Source: Alphaproteobacteria bacterium
GTDB lineage: Bacteria > Pseudomonadota > Alphaproteobacteria > RF32 > CAG-239
Direction: 5' to 3'
Assembly (NCBI GenBank): GCA_015062435.1
Contig: SUUR01000009.1
Location: forward strand, 1 to 55,744
Length of the DNA: 55,744 nucleotides
The position numbers were made by a program, and so were the translations under genes. Under the pieces are notes generated by a model. That model ran no database searches. It worked only from the letters and a program-made list of their open reading frames with translations, and was not told the DNA's origin. The number at the start of each line of letters is the position of its first letter. Positions within the stretch are counted from its first letter, which is position 1. Positions 35,102 through 43,770 of this stretch are shown piece after piece.

Positions 35102-37114
35102 ATGGCTGAAGATAATCAGATTGTGGCAGAAGCTACGGAAAATAATGCAATTTTGCCGGAAGATAATATGTTTGTCGTCAAAGAACGTTTTGAGATAAAT
35201 TATAATAACCCTATGCCCGAATATGATACCAACGGTGCTAAAGCATATCAGGTTAAAGATAAAATTAATCCGCAAAGAGAACTTTTTGCACTTATTTGTG
35301 ACAATAATTTTCCACCACGTTTATCTGTGTTACCATATCTTAAGGCAATAGATCATCCGAATTTGATGAAGCTTGTAGATTATAGTGTTGTTGACTATCT
35401 TCCGTCTTCAACAATGAATATGGCACTTATTTACAGCCGTCCGTTGGGTGAAAAAGTATCGGAAGCAAAACAAGATGGAAAAATTAACAGCGAAAAAATA
35501 AAAAGTTTGTTAAATTCGATGGTTTCAGCAATCGAAGCCTTAAAAGCATATAATATCTCTCATCGTGCAATACGTCTTGATAATATTTTTTATAAAGATA
35601 GTGAGTGTTCGGAAATTGTTTTTGGAGATTGTGCAGCATCTTTTCCTGCCATGTATCAACCGGATGAATATGAAACAATAGAAAGTTTATTATGTGTGCC
35701 ACAGGGTAGGGGAAATGGTAGCAGTAGTGATGATTTATATGCCGTAGCTGTTGTCTTGCTTGAGTTGATGTTTAACCACCCTATCAGATTAGGTATCACA
35801 ACATCGGAATTGTTACAATCAAAACTCAGAAAAAGCAGTCTTACAACATTGATTGGTAATGATAAAGTCAGTAGTCAATTTGCCCCCATATTAAAAGGAA
35901 TGTTGGAAGATAATGCGGATACTCGTTGGAAGGCAGCAACAATATACAATCATTTGGAAGGTAAATCTAATAATTTTTCCAATTCTGATGGAGTAGAGCG
36001 CTCCATGCGAGCAATTTCCATTGCCGGAGAAAAATATTATACAGCAAAGTCTGCATCACTGGCATTGCTCGAGAATCCTAATGATGCTTTGGTTCTTATT
36101 AAAAATGGCAAATTGCAGGATTGGATAAAAAATGGTTTAGAAAATGAGAAATTATTTAATAAAATAGAAAAAATCATTCAAGCCAATAAAGAAAACGAAA
36201 ATAATAAATTGTTAGTTTCTCAGGTATGCATATATTTGGATTATAGTTTACCTATAAAGTGTGGTGATTATTTTATTTTTCCTGATGGAATTTCAAAAAC
36301 AATTTATCACTATACCAAAACACATCAGCCATTAGATAGTCTTATGCAAGTATTATCGGGAGATCTGGTCAGATTATGGTATCAAGAACAACCCTATTTA
36401 CATGCACCGGCCAACAGTAGTGAGTTTAAAGGCTCTCTATCACGCAATTCGTATGGGTATGGGATAGAGCGAATAATGTATGACTTTGATGAAGATTTAC
36501 CTTGTACCAGTGAGCTAATCGGAGGTGAATTTGTAAATACTCCGTCAAAACTTCTGCGAGCACTGGATAATAACTACAATACATATAAGGATAAGTCACC
36601 GTTTGATAAAAACATTATTGCATATTTAAGATGCAAAATGGGCAAAAAAATTGATGGTATCATAACCGATATCAATGCAAATCAAGATGCAATGAGAATA
36701 AGCGCCGTAATCAGATTATATGCCAGTATTCAAAACAAGAGTGGCCCAGTACAATTATTTAATCTGACCAAATGGTTGATGAAAACGTCAAAACCGATTA
36801 TTTCCAATTATCATAACCAAAAATATCGCAAATTTTTAGAGCGTGAAGTTGTTAAAATATCCAAAAACGGAAAAATTATCGATTTATATGAAATACTTGA
36901 AAACGAAGAGGCCAAAAACAAAGACAGAAAAGAATATTCTGAAGCCCTCAAAAAACTTAATTTATTAATGGCAGAGCGCTCAAGAATAGTTTCCGGAGAT
37001 GCCAAATTAGATGCAGAGGCAAAAGAATTGGCCATAAAATTCGGTTCCATATTGGCAATATTGAGCATGTTGTCATCATTTGTGTTTAGTGTAATATATT
37101 GGGTGCTGAAATGA
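35102..37114 (+). CDS. Protein kinase-like protein, probable pseudokinase, with C-terminal anchor
   Basis: The 670-residue protein has a eukaryotic-like kinase fold at about residues 25-285. HPNLMKLVDYS is the expected alphaC-beta4 region. SHRAIRLDNIFYKD replaces HRDLKxxN (HRD has become HRA), IVFGDCAAS replaces DFG, and SSSDDLYAVAVVLLELMFN is the subdomain IX helix. The VAIK lysine is not obvious either. With these losses catalysis is doubtful. The middle third is unassigned; a single membrane helix ends the protein (ILSMLSSFVFSVIYWVL), placing the kinase domain in the cytoplasm. The stop overlaps the next start as ATGA, so the two products probably act together. Confidence 0.8.
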   Translation: MAEDNQIVAEATENNAILPEDNMFVVKERFEINYNNPMPEYDTNGAKAYQVKDKINPQRELFALICDNNFPPRLSVLPYLKAIDHPNLMKLVDYSVVDYLPSSTMNMALIYSRPLGEKVSEAKQDGKINSEKIKSLLNSMVSAIEALKAYNISHRAIRLDNIFYKDSECSEIVFGDCAASFPAMYQPDEYETIESLLCVPQGRGNGSSSDDLYAVAVVLLELMFNHPIRLGITTSELLQSKLRKSSLTTLIGNDKVSSQFAPILKGMLEDNADTRWKAATIYNHLEGKSNNFSNSDGVERSMRAISIAGEKYYTAKSASLALLENPNDALVLIKNGKLQDWIKNGLENEKLFNKIEKIIQANKENENNKLLVSQVCIYLDYSLPIKCGDYFIFPDGISKTIYHYTKTHQPLDSLMQVLSGDLVRLWYQEQPYLHAPANSSEFKGSLSRNSYGYGIERIMYDFDEDLPCTSELIGGEFVNTPSKLLRALDNNYNTYKDKSPFDKNIIAYLRCKMGKKIDGIITDINANQDAMRISAVIRLYASIQNKSGPVQLFNLTKWLMKTSKPIISNYHNQKYRKFLEREVVKISKNGKIIDLYEILENEEAKNKDRKEYSEALKKLNLLMAERSRIVSGDAKLDAEAKELAIKFGSILAILSMLSSFVFSVIYWVLK

Positions 37115-37581
37115 TTAAACCTATTCAACGTAAACAAGCTGTAAAAAAGCCATTTAAATTTTCAATAGCGCAAAAAATCATATTTATGATTGCAATCATT
37201 ACGTTGGCGTTTATTGCTCCACAGATTGCAATAATTTTGGCAATTGGTTTATTGCCTACATTTACGGTTTTGCTTACAGATTCCAAAAAAACAGATAAAT
37301 TACTGATTGTCGGCTGTTTTAATATGACCGGTATATTTGTATGTATGATGGATATTTTCAAGCAATATTCACTAACACACAGTGTGTCAATATTGAGTAA
37401 CGTATTTAATATTATTATCATGCTGGGAGCCGCAGCATTAGGTATGATAATTTATTATGAGCTTCCTAACCTTTTTGTGATGATTTCTAAAGCATCTGTA
37501 CATCGTCGTTTACGTAATATCGATGACAAAATAGAAAAACTCACAACAGAGTGGGGCTCTGAAATCATTCAAGACAAATAA
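37111..37581 (+). CDS. Four-helix membrane protein coupled to the pseudokinase
   Basis: The 156-residue protein has a basic N terminus (MIKPIQRKQAVKKPFKF) and four hydrophobic segments. A cytoplasmic tail follows (SVHRRLRNIDDKIEKLTTEWG). I recognise no family. I chose the ATG at 37111, which overlaps the kinase stop in an ATGA, over a TTG four codons earlier. Translational coupling suggests the membrane partner of the kinase-like protein. Confidence 0.75.
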   Translation: MIKPIQRKQAVKKPFKFSIAQKIIFMIAIITLAFIAPQIAIILAIGLLPTFTVLLTDSKKTDKLLIVGCFNMTGIFVCMMDIFKQYSLTHSVSILSNVFNIIIMLGAAALGMIIYYELPNLFVMISKASVHRRLRNIDDKIEKLTTEWGSEIIQDK

Positions 37582-37619
37582 TTCTTCTTACAAATCAGTC
37601 CACTTGTCTTAATTACTGG

Positions 37620-37648
37620 TTGACACTTTATGGGTGTTATGCTATCCT
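37620..37648 (+). promoter_or_regulatory. Promoter of the second small cysteine-rich gene
   Basis: TTGACA (37620-37625), 17-base spacer and TATCCT (37643-37648). It is the counterpart of the promoter at 28076-28104, and is likewise preceded by GG and followed by CGGATAAAATA at the presumed start site. Confidence 0.75.
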
Positions 37649-37655
37649 TATATTC

Positions 37656-37896
37656 GGATAAAATATAAGGATTTGTATTTTTAAATATCATCTCCTTAAA
37701 CAAAATTGTGCCGCTGATGCTTGTATAACACAAGCATATATCCTTATATCTGTCCGCTTGTTTTATCTGCTAAGGCGGCACCTTTATATAAACAATCGAA
37801 ATTAAAGATTTTGTTATTGTCATCAGACAATCTCAAGAAACTTAGATTAAATACTCAGGTAAGCCGAAGTAGGACATAAAGGATAGGAGCTGAAAG
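37656..37896 (+). promoter_or_regulatory. Long structured leader with interleaved pairing, second copy
   Basis: Segment a (GGATAAAATATAAGGAT, 37656-37672) can pair with a' (37740-37755): 10 perfect bp plus 5 more beyond a small internal loop. Segment b (GTGCCGC, 37708-37714) pairs perfectly with b' (GCGGCAC, 37775-37781). The order a, b, a', b' and the a'-to-b' gap of about 19 bases match the leader of the 26910-27725 gene. A TGCTTGT ... ACAAGCA hairpin lies between b and a'. A decayed palindromic repeat and GGAGCTGAAAG, identical to the paralogue's ribosome site, follow. Confidence 0.6.
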
Positions 37897-38709
37897 ATGA
37901 ATCGATTCATATTGATAATATTCATGATATTTTTAACATCATCAACATCTTTAGCTCAAGACAGTTGTATGGTTCGTCCGTCTTGTGCAGATATGGGATT
38001 TTATAAAACTCAAGCAGAATGTGAAGGTAAAGATTTTATCCGATGCATTTTTGATGCGTCTGCTTACTATTGTCCTGAATCCGGTGAAAATTGTGATTTT
38101 GGTGACTATACATTAATAGAATGTCCGGCAAATGGAGTTTGCGATTATTATGATTGTGGTGGAGCAACTCAATACAAGTTGGATAGTTGTAAAAGTGGTT
38201 ATAAATTAAACAGTGACAATACAGGTTGTGAAATTTGTACATGGGGTGCATATACATCAAAAGATTGTCCGATAGGACGTCGATGTTCACCAAAAGAATG
38301 TGGAAATACAATCCAATATAGAGTTTTGGGATGTGATGATGGTTATTATGAAATATATGGAGATTGTGAGGAGTGTACAAATGGATGTGATGTTTATGGT
38401 GATATCCATGAGTTTGATAGTACAAATAAGCCAAATGGGGCATATATTCTATGTGGAGAATGTGATACCGGTATAGTATATTACCACATTACAGGTTGTG
38501 ATACCGATGAAAAATTAAACGATGCAGGTGATAATTGTATTCCGTGTGATGAAACGGGAGAATATAAATATTTTGTCTGCCCATATGAAGATCAAGGAGC
38601 GATATGTGATTCAATACAATGCGGAAATAATACTTTATACCGATTTTTAGGTTGCAAAGAGGGCTCAATTGAAATAGAGGGAGCCGATATTTGTGAGCTT
38701 GCTGAATAA
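37897..38709 (+). CDS. Small secreted cysteine-rich protein, paralogue
   Basis: The 270-residue protein has signal peptide MNRFILIIFMIFLTSSTSLAQ, then DSCMVRPSCADMGFYK as in the genes at 86 and 26910. The cysteine modules follow the same pattern (CPANGVCDYYDCGGATQYKLDSCKSGY) but later modules diverge. The last ones are acidic (CDTDEKLNDAGDNCIPCDETG). No named family is recognised; it is likely an exported surface or periplasmic protein. GGAG lies 8 bases before the ATG. The signal peptide, ribosome site, leader and promoter are all conserved with the paralogue while the mature modules drift, as in variable surface antigen families. Confidence 0.88.
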   Translation: MNRFILIIFMIFLTSSTSLAQDSCMVRPSCADMGFYKTQAECEGKDFIRCIFDASAYYCPESGENCDFGDYTLIECPANGVCDYYDCGGATQYKLDSCKSGYKLNSDNTGCEICTWGAYTSKDCPIGRRCSPKECGNTIQYRVLGCDDGYYEIYGDCEECTNGCDVYGDIHEFDSTNKPNGAYILCGECDTGIVYYHITGCDTDEKLNDAGDNCIPCDETGEYKYFVCPYEDQGAICDSIQCGNNTLYRFLGCKEGSIEIEGADICELAE

Positions 38710-38720
38710 CATTACAAAAT

Positions 38721-38760
38721 AATCAAATCTTCTTCTTTGGACAAAGAAGAAGATTTGATT
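38721..38760. terminator. Strong bidirectional hairpin
   Basis: An 18-bp perfect inverted repeat (AATCAAATCTTCTTCTTT and its complement) with a 4-base GGAC loop lies between the convergent cysteine-rich gene and trpS. Confidence 0.75.
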
Positions 38761-38779
38761 ATTCAAAAAAAATGTAAGA

Positions 38780-39820
38780 TTATCTGAAATAATTTATTCC
38801 CATTGCTGATTTGACTTCATCTAAAGTCTGTGCAGCTACGGATTGAGCATTTTCACTTCCTTTTTTAAGCATATCAAAGATTGCACCGATATCACCGGCA
38901 AGTTCTTCTCTTTTTTCTCTGATGGGACGAAGTTCATTTTGCAAAATTTCATTTAAGAATTTTTTGACTTTACCATCACCTAAACCTCCACGTTGATAGT
39001 GAGCTTTCAGCTCATCTAAATTGGGATATTCTGGTAAAAATTCTGCAAAATGCTCATTTTTGCAAAACGCATCAAGATATATAAATACCGGATTGTTTTC
39101 TGTATGACCGGGGTCTTCAACCCGCAAATGCGTTGGATCGGTATACATACTTTGTACTTTTTTCTTAATATCATTTGCAGAATCAGCTAAATATATGCAA
39201 TTTCCGAGAGATTTACTCATTTTTGCAGCACCGTCTAATCCCGGTAATCTGGCGCAAATTGCATTACTTGGTAAAACGGCAGTAGGCTCAATCAAAACAT
39301 CTTTATAAAGTGTGTTAAATGAGCGTACAATTTCTCTGGTCTGTTCAATCATTGGCAACTGATCTTCTCCGACAGGTACAATATTTGCCTTAAAAGCGGT
39401 AATATCAGCAGCCTGACTAATCGGATAAGTAAAGAAACCGGTAGGAATGCTTTGTTTAAATCCTCGCAATTGAATCTCATTTTTAACAGTAGGATTGCGT
39501 TGCAATCTGGCAACGGTAACCAGATTCATATAATAAAAAGATAATTCACATAGCTCAGGAATTTGAGATTGAATAAAGATTGTTGCTTTTTCAGGAGACA
39601 AACCGCAAGCTAAATAATCCAAAGCTACTTCAGAAATATTACTTTTCACTTTATTAATATTATCGGCATTGTCTGTAAGTGCTTGAGCATCGGCAATCAT
39701 AATAAACAATTTATCATAATTTCCGCTGTTTTGTATTTCTGTTCTACGTTTAAGAGATCCGACATAATGACCTAAATGTAAACGTCCTGTGGGTCTGTCA
39801 CCTGTTAAAATAACATCCAT
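38780..39820 (-). CDS. trpS: Tryptophanyl-tRNA synthetase
   Basis: The 346-residue class I synthetase charges tRNA-Trp. [18 protein letters not shown] near residues 6-23 holds the HIGH-type motif [14 protein letters not shown] near residue 197 is the KMSKS loop. SQAADITAF and [16 protein letters not shown] are family blocks. AAAGG lies 7 bases before the ATG. It is a single gene, divergent from the flagellin gene across 167 bases. Confidence 0.96.
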   Translation of the reverse strand: MDVILTGDRPTGRLHLGHYVGSLKRRTEIQNSGNYDKLFIMIADAQALTDNADNINKVKSNISEVALDYLACGLSPEKATIFIQSQIPELCELSFYYMNLVTVARLQRNPTVKNEIQLRGFKQSIPTGFFTYPISQAADITAFKANIVPVGEDQLPMIEQTREIVRSFNTLYKDVLIEPTAVLPSNAICARLPGLDGAAKMSKSLGNCIYLADSANDIKKKVQSMYTDPTHLRVEDPGHTENNPVFIYLDAFCKNEHFAEFLPEYPNLDELKAHYQRGGLGDGKVKKFLNEILQNELRPIREKREELAGDIGAIFDMLKKGSENAQSVAAQTLDEVKSAMGINYFR

Positions 39821-39987
39821 TTTCTAACCTTTCAAAATTTTTTTCTGAGATAACACATTCAACCGACATTGTCAATACCGGCACCTATTGTCATTTGATT
39901 GTTAATAAGTACAATATCATATTGCTTGCAAATAAAATAATTGTTATGACAAAAAAAGGAAGTATAAGGATTTTTTGTTAAATAATC

Positions 39988-42408
39988 ATGACCAAATTGA
40001 CGCTGACACATAACATGCGTTCTAACTTACTTAGTCTTCAACATATAAGTAAGCAAGTTTCGGTCACTCAAAATAAATTGTCTACCGGCAAAAAAGTAAC
40101 ATCTGCAATAGATAATCCTTCATCATATTACACAGCTGTCTCTTTAACCAATCGTGCAGATGATCTTAATGCTTTGTTAGATGCTATGGGGCAGGCAATT
40201 TCTACTGTAAATGGAGCAATTACGGCCCTAAAAAGCGCAATTTCATTTTTAGAACAAGGACATGCGGAAGCTGGAAAAATATTAATGGGTATGGAATTAA
40301 CCGATACTCGACAAGATCCGGATACACCTGTTGACCCTGATCCGGATACACCTGTTGACCCTGATCCGGACACACCTATTGACCCTGATCCGGACACACC
40401 TATTGACCCTGATCCGGACACACCTATTGACCCTGATCCGGATACACCTGTTGACCCTGATCCGGATACACCTGTTGACCCTGATCCGGACACACCTGTT
40501 GACCCTGATCCGGATACACCTGTTGACCCTGATCCGGATATACCTGTTGACCCTGATCCGGACATACCTGTTGATCCTGAACCGGATATACCTGAAGATC
40601 CTATGCAAGACTATATTGATGCTGGATATACCATTTTATCAAGCACATCAACAATGGAAGATATTCAAAATGCAATACAAACGAATGCTAAAATAGTTTT
40701 AAGCTCAAACATTGTTTTAACTTCACCGATAACCATCAATAAATCTAATGTGCTTCTTGATGGTAATGGTTATACCATCAGTTTCAATAGTTCTTCGGTA
40801 AATGAGAATATGATAAATATTACTTCAGGAGGAAACAATACTACGATTACAAATCTGCAAATAGATTATAACAATAGTGCAGGAGGTGCTGCCATTTATA
40901 TCGATTCTGTAAATGCCGAAGCTAATATAACTTCCACTCAAATAAACGCAGATGGTAACAAAGTATATGGTATACAAGTAGTTAACGGAGGTGTAGCAAA
41001 TATTGATACTCTTGATAATATCACGGTTAGCGGTAAAAGATCTCAAAAAACCTCAACAGAATTATCGGGAAGTTATGATGGAGAAAGTAATACAACGGCA
41101 ATGGTTAGCCAATTACAAGAAAATGCTTTGGCCGCTACGGCTGCTAATCAATTTTATGTCGTAAGCAGTGGAGATAGCAATTTTGGTGCCGGTACATGGT
41201 ATTTACCATCAATAGGAGAGTTAGCTCAAATGTATGGTACGGATATGTCTGCGATAACCACAGCCAACGGAAATGAAGGAGCTGACGGAGGCAATATATC
41301 AAAAATTAATAACGCATTAAACATCTTGTCAACTCAAAAAGGTGTTGAAGCTGAAGAGGTTGGAAGTAATAATTTTTATCTATCATCATCAGAATGGGCA
41401 AGTGAGTATGTTTGGGCTTTATATACTCAAGATGGTGGTCGTTATGGCTATGGAAAAGATAGTAAAAATTATAGTGTTAGAGCATTTCAGTCATTAGAAA
41501 ATTGTTTTGATAGCTCAGATACCGCACAAGTCGGTTATGTTATGTATTCAGATATGAGTTATGGTGCTGCCTCAGAATATGATGGTAGCCGACAAGCTGT
41601 TGGTATTATTGCTCATATTTCAGATGACGGAACGTCAGCCAAAATCATAAGTCTGAAAGATTTAACTTTTGATGCCAATGGAGGGTTTAATGCTTCCGCG
41701 CCTTATTCCGGCAGTACTAAATACACATATCTTACCACATCAACTCATTCAGATATTGATATCACCGGAATTCCTAATTATGCAGATAACGAGCTTTTGG
41801 TCGGATTACAATCAGGAGGAACTCTAAATATTACCGGTACACCTGATGTGGCAGCATTTTCTTTACGTTCGGCACCGGTTGCTAATGGTGGTGCTATTGA
41901 TGAAGGACCGCAAGAAATTGATTATTCTGCCTCTTTTTCACAATTCAAGAATATTATAGATCAATATAATCATCTTATTAAAGATTCATCTTATAAGGGA
42001 ATAAATCTTCTTAAAGGAGATGATTTGGTTGTTAAATTTAGTTCCAATTCTTCATCTACATTAGTGATACATGGAGAGGATATGTCATCAGTAGAAAGAG
42101 GGATTAGTATGATTATGTGGCAATCAGTAGCTGATATTGAAAACACCATTAAAGAACTTCAAACCGCAATCAGCCAAATCAGACAATATAATGCAGTTTT
42201 AGGTAATGAATTTGATATCATCAGTAATCGCAAACAATTTACTGAGAATATCATAAATGTTCTTTCCGAAGGTTCTGATAAACTTACATTGGCAGATATG
42301 AATGAAGAAAGTGCTTATATGCTTTCTCTGCTTACCAGACAAAAACTGGCTATCAACTCTTTAAGCTTGGCAGCTCAGGCAACCCAAAGCATTTTAAAAG
42401 TTTTTTAA
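39988..42408 (+). CDS. Flagellin-family protein with a giant central insertion
   Basis: Residues 1-105 form a recognisable flagellin N-terminal D0/D1 helix pair (NMRSNLLSLQHISKQV, TQNKLSTGKKVTSAIDNPSSYYTAVSL). Residues about 700-806 form the C-terminal partner (NVLSEGSDKLTLADMNEESAY, SLAAQATQSILKVF). Between them lie 12 DPDTPVDP repeats (110-205), a repetitive stretch that resembles a parallel beta-helix (about 210-340), and a domain at about 388-500. That last domain has GTWYLPSIGELAQMYG, FYLSSSEWASEYVWAL and YSVRAFQ, the layout of DUF1566/Lcl-C domains. With 806 residues it is far longer than the usual 270-500. If it assembles, the insertion would project from the filament surface. No other flagellar genes are in the window. 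Confidence 0.85.
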   Translation: MTKLTLTHNMRSNLLSLQHISKQVSVTQNKLSTGKKVTSAIDNPSSYYTAVSLTNRADDLNALLDAMGQAISTVNGAITALKSAISFLEQGHAEAGKILMGMELTDTRQDPDTPVDPDPDTPVDPDPDTPIDPDPDTPIDPDPDTPIDPDPDTPVDPDPDTPVDPDPDTPVDPDPDTPVDPDPDIPVDPDPDIPVDPEPDIPEDPMQDYIDAGYTILSSTSTMEDIQNAIQTNAKIVLSSNIVLTSPITINKSNVLLDGNGYTISFNSSSVNENMINITSGGNNTTITNLQIDYNNSAGGAAIYIDSVNAEANITSTQINADGNKVYGIQVVNGGVANIDTLDNITVSGKRSQKTSTELSGSYDGESNTTAMVSQLQENALAATAANQFYVVSSGDSNFGAGTWYLPSIGELAQMYGTDMSAITTANGNEGADGGNISKINNALNILSTQKGVEAEEVGSNNFYLSSSEWASEYVWALYTQDGGRYGYGKDSKNYSVRAFQSLENCFDSSDTAQVGYVMYSDMSYGAASEYDGSRQAVGIIAHISDDGTSAKIISLKDLTFDANGGFNASAPYSGSTKYTYLTTSTHSDIDITGIPNYADNELLVGLQSGGTLNITGTPDVAAFSLRSAPVANGGAIDEGPQEIDYSASFSQFKNIIDQYNHLIKDSSYKGINLLKGDDLVVKFSSNSSSTLVIHGEDMSSVERGISMIMWQSVADIENTIKELQTAISQIRQYNAVLGNEFDIISNRKQFTENIINVLSEGSDKLTLADMNEESAYMLSLLTRQKLAINSLSLAAQATQSILKVF
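40315..40602 (+). repeat. 24-bp tandem repeat, 12 units (DPDTPVDP)
   Basis: Twelve consecutive 24-base units encode DPDTPVDP with V/I and T/I variants; the last unit is EPDIPEDP. Adjacent units are identical or nearly so at the DNA level, so unit number is expected to vary by slippage. The acidic proline-rich sequence should form a stiff extended linker. The three other long open frames across this stretch are side effects of the 24-bp period. Confidence 0.97.
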
Positions 42409-42484
42409 TTTATTCTTGTAATCATTATAAAAAACACTATATTAAGCGTAATTTAAAATTATTAATCCTATAAAACTATATATT

Positions 42485-42811
42485 ATGAAATTTTTTAAAG
42501 GCGCAACATCAGTTCTTATTGACGGAACATTAGTTGTAGATGGTTTAGTAGTGAGTTACCCTGATAGAGTTATTGCTACTATTATTATAGATATTGAAAC
42601 ACCTTTACCGGTATACATCAAAAAGCGTCAAAAATTGATGTATGAGGCATACAGCGTAAGGGAGATGATTGAAAATATCGGTCTTTCTAAATGCGGACAC
42701 AAAGTTAGAGTTCGTTTACCTATTAAAGATGACGGTAAAATATATCCTAATATTATGACGTTTGAAAATCTTACGCTCAAAATAGGAGAAACATTGATAA
42801 TAGAGATCTGA
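42485..42811 (+). CDS. Hypothetical protein, 108 residues
   Basis: I do not recognise this soluble protein. It is beta-rich by eye (TSVLIDGTLVVDGLVVSYPDRVIATIIIDI) with no signal peptide or membrane segment. It follows the flagellin-like gene by 76 bases on the same strand and is closed by a terminator, so co-transcription is possible. A role linked to that flagellin, such as chaperone or modification factor, is only a guess. Confidence 0.65.
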   Translation: MKFFKGATSVLIDGTLVVDGLVVSYPDRVIATIIIDIETPLPVYIKKRQKLMYEAYSVREMIENIGLSKCGHKVRVRLPIKDDGKIYPNIMTFENLTLKIGETLIIEI

Positions 42812-42817
42812 AAACAT

Positions 42818-42847
42818 AAACGGAGGCCTAAAAACCTCCGTTTTTTT
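42818..42847 (+). terminator. Rho-independent terminator
   Basis: AAACGGAGG pairs with CCTCCGTTT around CCTAAAAA and is followed by a T-run. It closes the flagellin-like and 108-residue genes. Confidence 0.85.
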
Positions 42848-42881
42848 ATAACACACTATAAGCTTATAATTTTAATTATAT

Positions 42882-43634
42882 TTACTTTTTTCCGCCAAGT
42901 AAATTAATCAATTCTACCGGAAACATTGCAATTGTTTGTGATTGAGAAGATGAAATATCTTTCATTGTTTGTAGAGTTTTCAATTGAATGGTAACCGGAC
43001 TTTGCTCTAAAGTTTTAGCTGCTTCTAACATTTTCTGCGCAGATTCAACTTCTCCTTGCGCAGCAATCACCATTGCCCGACGATTGCGCTCAGCTTCGGC
43101 TTGTTTAGCCATAGCTCGTTTCATGTCTTCCGGAAGCTCTATTTCTTGCACATTAATTGCTTCAATATCCACTCCCCACTTTTCGGTAGCCTGATCAACA
43201 ATGTTTTTGATTTCAACACCAATTCTTTTTCTCTCTGAAAGTATGGTATCCAAATCATTGGTTCCGATAACATCTTTTAGGGCAGATTGACTTTGTTGAA
43301 TAACAGCCAATACGTAGTCAGATATTTCTACTACTGCATTTTCCGGATTTTTGACCCTAAAATACACCACAGCATTAATATTGACCGGAATATTATCTTT
43401 AGTCATAACCTCTTGTTTGGGTACATCAACAGTCATGATACGCATATCAATTTTTTGCATTGTCTGAATATATGGAACAAACCAACGCAGTCCCGGATTT
43501 TTGGTGCTTGTATATCTACCTAGTGTAAAAATAATCCCTTTTTCATATTGCATCACAATTCTAAATCCGGGAATAACAACAAATATAATAAACAATATTA
43601 ATACCGGTATCCCAAAAAACAAATCCTCATTCAT
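42882..43634 (-). CDS. SPFH/stomatin-like (slipin) membrane protein
   Basis: The 250-residue protein has an N-terminal membrane segment (about 6-28). The SPFH domain follows with YEKGIIFTLGRYTSTKNPGLRWFVPY and MTVDVPKQEVMTKDNIPVNINAVVYFRV. The C-terminal helix is the flotillin-type alanine/glutamate-rich coiled coil (AKQAEAERNRRAMVIAAQGEVESAQKM). Slipins form membrane microdomain scaffolds and are often paired with an NfeD protease-like partner, which is absent next to it here. AAAGGAG lies 7 bases before the ATG. Confidence 0.93.
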   Translation of the reverse strand: MNEDLFFGIPVLILFIIFVVIPGFRIVMQYEKGIIFTLGRYTSTKNPGLRWFVPYIQTMQKIDMRIMTVDVPKQEVMTKDNIPVNINAVVYFRVKNPENAVVEISDYVLAVIQQSQSALKDVIGTNDLDTILSERKRIGVEIKNIVDQATEKWGVDIEAINVQEIELPEDMKRAMAKQAEAERNRRAMVIAAQGEVESAQKMLEAAKTLEQSPVTIQLKTLQTMKDISSSQSQTIAMFPVELINLLGGKK

Positions 43635-43770
43635 AAATTATCTCCTTTATGTGAATTGTTATTTATTATGTTCTGATTTATTTTAGTGTCAATAGCTATA
43701 TTAATCAGCTGATTTATAAAATTGAAAAATTCATATTTTTATGCTAACATTGATATAGTGGAGTATGGAT

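Noticed and set aside
37099..37110. TTG start four codons upstream for the membrane partner of the pseudokinase
   Set aside because: The ATG at 37111 overlapping the upstream TGA is a far more usual coupled start.
40315..40602. Possible CRISPR array
   Set aside because: Units are directly adjacent with no variable spacers and lie inside a coding frame.
40128..40696. Long alternative frames on both strands across the flagellin repeat
   Set aside because: The 24-bp period keeps all frames open; products are monotone repeats (SGSTGV, RIRVNRC).
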